A stretch of DNA of 5,844 bases from Acidobacteriota bacterium (GTDB taxonomy: Bacteria > Acidobacteriota > Vicinamibacteria > Vicinamibacterales > 2-12-FULL-66-21). Under the pieces are notes generated by a model, which was not told the DNA's origin, made no database searches, and saw only the letters and a list, made by a program, of their open reading frames with translations. Positions 4,992 through 5,844 of this stretch are shown here, in pieces (position 1 is the first letter of the stretch; each line of letters begins with the position of its first letter). The stretch lies in the NCBI GenBank assembly GCA_013362195.1, contig JABFWM010000152.1:1-5844 (forward strand), in the 5' to 3' direction. The position numbers and the translations under genes are program-made.

Positions 4992-5844
4992 GGCCCTCGA
5001 GGTCGCCATCGAAGAACCGCTCGATCGCGTCGATGTCGTGGGTCACGGGCGCCGGCGGGAGCGACGCCAGGAACCGCCGTCCGTAGCCCATCGTCCGCAG
5101 CCGCGGATCGAGGACGGCCAGGACGCCGCGATCCTGGCGATGGCGAATCAGCCGCCCGAGCCCCTGCTGCAGCGCGAGGATCGCGAGCGGGATCTGGTAC
5201 TCACCGAAGGCCGACCCGCCGCGCGCGCTGATCGCGTCGATGCGCGCCGACGTGATCGGATCGCCGGGCGACGCGAACGGCAGCTTGTCGATGATCACGC
5301 AGCTCAACGCCTCGCCGACGACGTCGACGCCTTGCCAGAAGCTGGAGGTGGCAAACAGCACCGCGTGGGGCGTGGCCTTGAAGTCGCGCAGCAGCGACGA
5401 TCGGGGCGCCGTGCCCTGCACGAGGATCGGATAGTCGAGCTGCGCGGCCGCGAGCTGGTGGACCTGCCGGAGGTTGTGGTAGCTGGTGAACAGCACGAAC
5501 GCGCGACCGCGCGTGCGCGTCAGGATGTCGATCACTTCGCGCCCGGCCTGCGCGATGAACTGCGGCGAACGCGGGTCGGGCATCCGCTTCGGCAGGTAGA
5601 GGATCGCCTGCGTTCGGTAGTCGAACTCCGACGTGAGGCGGATCTCGTCGGCCGAGCCGATGCCGAGCCGGCTCTTCACGTAATCGAACGAGCCGTCGAC
5701 GGCCAGGGTCGCCGAGGTGAGCACCGTCGCCCGCATCCGCCCGAAGAGCAGGTCGCGCACGATTGCCGACACGTCGATCGGCGCGCCGCGCAGGAACACG
5801 CCGCGGCCGCGCATTTCGAGGAAGAAGACGAATCCGGGATCGTC
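4984..5844 (-). CDS. DinG/YoaA-family ATP-dependent DNA helicase (C-terminal part)
   Basis: The frame is open to the right edge, so this is the last 286 residues of a protein that usually has 630 or more; the ATP-binding Walker A/B half and any Fe-S cluster domain lie outside the window. The visible part is the second RecA-like (HELICc2) domain of the XPD/DinG superfamily 2 group, counting from residue 1 at 5844: motif III VLTSATLA (41-48), motif IV AFVLFTSYHNL (115-125), motif V FATSSFWQGVDVVG (164-177) and motif VI QGLGRLIRHRQDRG (227-240) with the arginine finger. The DKLPFASPGDP segment (186-196) resembles YoaA more than DinG. These helicases unwind DNA 5' to 3' and resolve R-loops, D-loops or stalled forks in repair. 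An internal Met at 5814 is not a start, because the family's FVFFLE strand continues upstream of it. It is translationally coupled to the methylase through CATGTCTGA. Confidence 0.92.
   Translation of the reverse strand, partial: DDPGFVFFLEMRGRGVFLRGAPIDVSAIVRDLLFGRMRATVLTSATLAVDGSFDYVKSRLGIGSADEIRLTSEFDYRTQAILYLPKRMPDPRSPQFIAQAGREVIDILTRTRGRAFVLFTSYHNLRQVHQLAAAQLDYPILVQGTAPRSSLLRDFKATPHAVLFATSSFWQGVDVVGEALSCVIIDKLPFASPGDPITSARIDAISARGGSAFGEYQIPLAILALQQGLGRLIRHRQDRGVLAVLDPRLRTMGYGRRFLASLPPAPVTHDIDAIERFFDGDLEGHV

Noticed and set aside
4197..5231. Plus-strand open frame opposite the methylase and helicase
   Set aside because: It is arginine-rich, without a domain, and antisense to two motif-complete genes.
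1..5844. CRISPR array, insertion sequence, phage genes or a multi-gene defence system
   Set aside because: No regularly spaced repeats, transposase, integrase, nuclease or other defence hallmark was found; the lone adenine methylase is not enough to call a restriction or BREX-like system.

Overview
The window is a GC-rich bacterial chromosome segment in which every supportable gene lies on the minus strand, so transcription runs from high to low coordinates. No stretch longer than about 100 bases lacks a gene. No RNA gene, insertion sequence, CRISPR array or phage gene was seen. Three things together suggest a Gram-negative, high-GC soil or sediment lineage, most plausibly Acidobacteriota (Vicinamibacteria-like). 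These are a secreted protein joining a carboxypeptidase-regulatory-like domain to TPR repeats, a DivIVA gene next to yggS and yggU genes, and GC-rich palindromic repeats ending in GCCGGG/CCCGGC. This placement is inference from gene content and style; no marker gene is present.

In order of transcription: (1) 5844-4984, the C-terminal half of a DinG/YoaA-type superfamily 2 DNA helicase, cut by the window edge. (2) 4991-3978, a Dam-type DNA adenine-N6 methyltransferase overlapping the helicase stop by 8 bases, with an unusual low-complexity N-terminal tail. (3) A 90-base gap (3977-3888) with an extended -10 promoter candidate and a strong Shine-Dalgarno. (4) 3887-2922, a secreted CarboxypepD_reg-TPR protein. 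(5) A 46-base gap with three GGACCC repeats. (6) A tightly packed string: yggS (2875-2174), divIVA (2174-1551), yggU/DUF167 (1576-1292) and hutI (1292-30). Each stop overlaps the next start, in TGATG form at two of the three junctions. (7) At the left edge, a nearly perfect inverted repeat of two 24-base arms that also encodes the last nine residues of HutI.

Functionally, the helicase-methylase pair suggests DNA maintenance or epigenetic marking; no restriction endonuclease is visible. The yggS-divIVA-yggU part resembles the ylm/ygg neighbourhood that follows the division cluster in many bacteria (YlmE/YggS, SepF, YlmG/YggT, YlmH, DivIVA), reduced here and joined to a histidine-degradation gene. 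The coupling of hutI to this group looks like operon rearrangement rather than a known pathway link. I do not see a convincing new defence or mobile system. The most unusual features are the two repeat-type sequences that have become parts of proteins (HutI C-terminus and Dam N-terminus).
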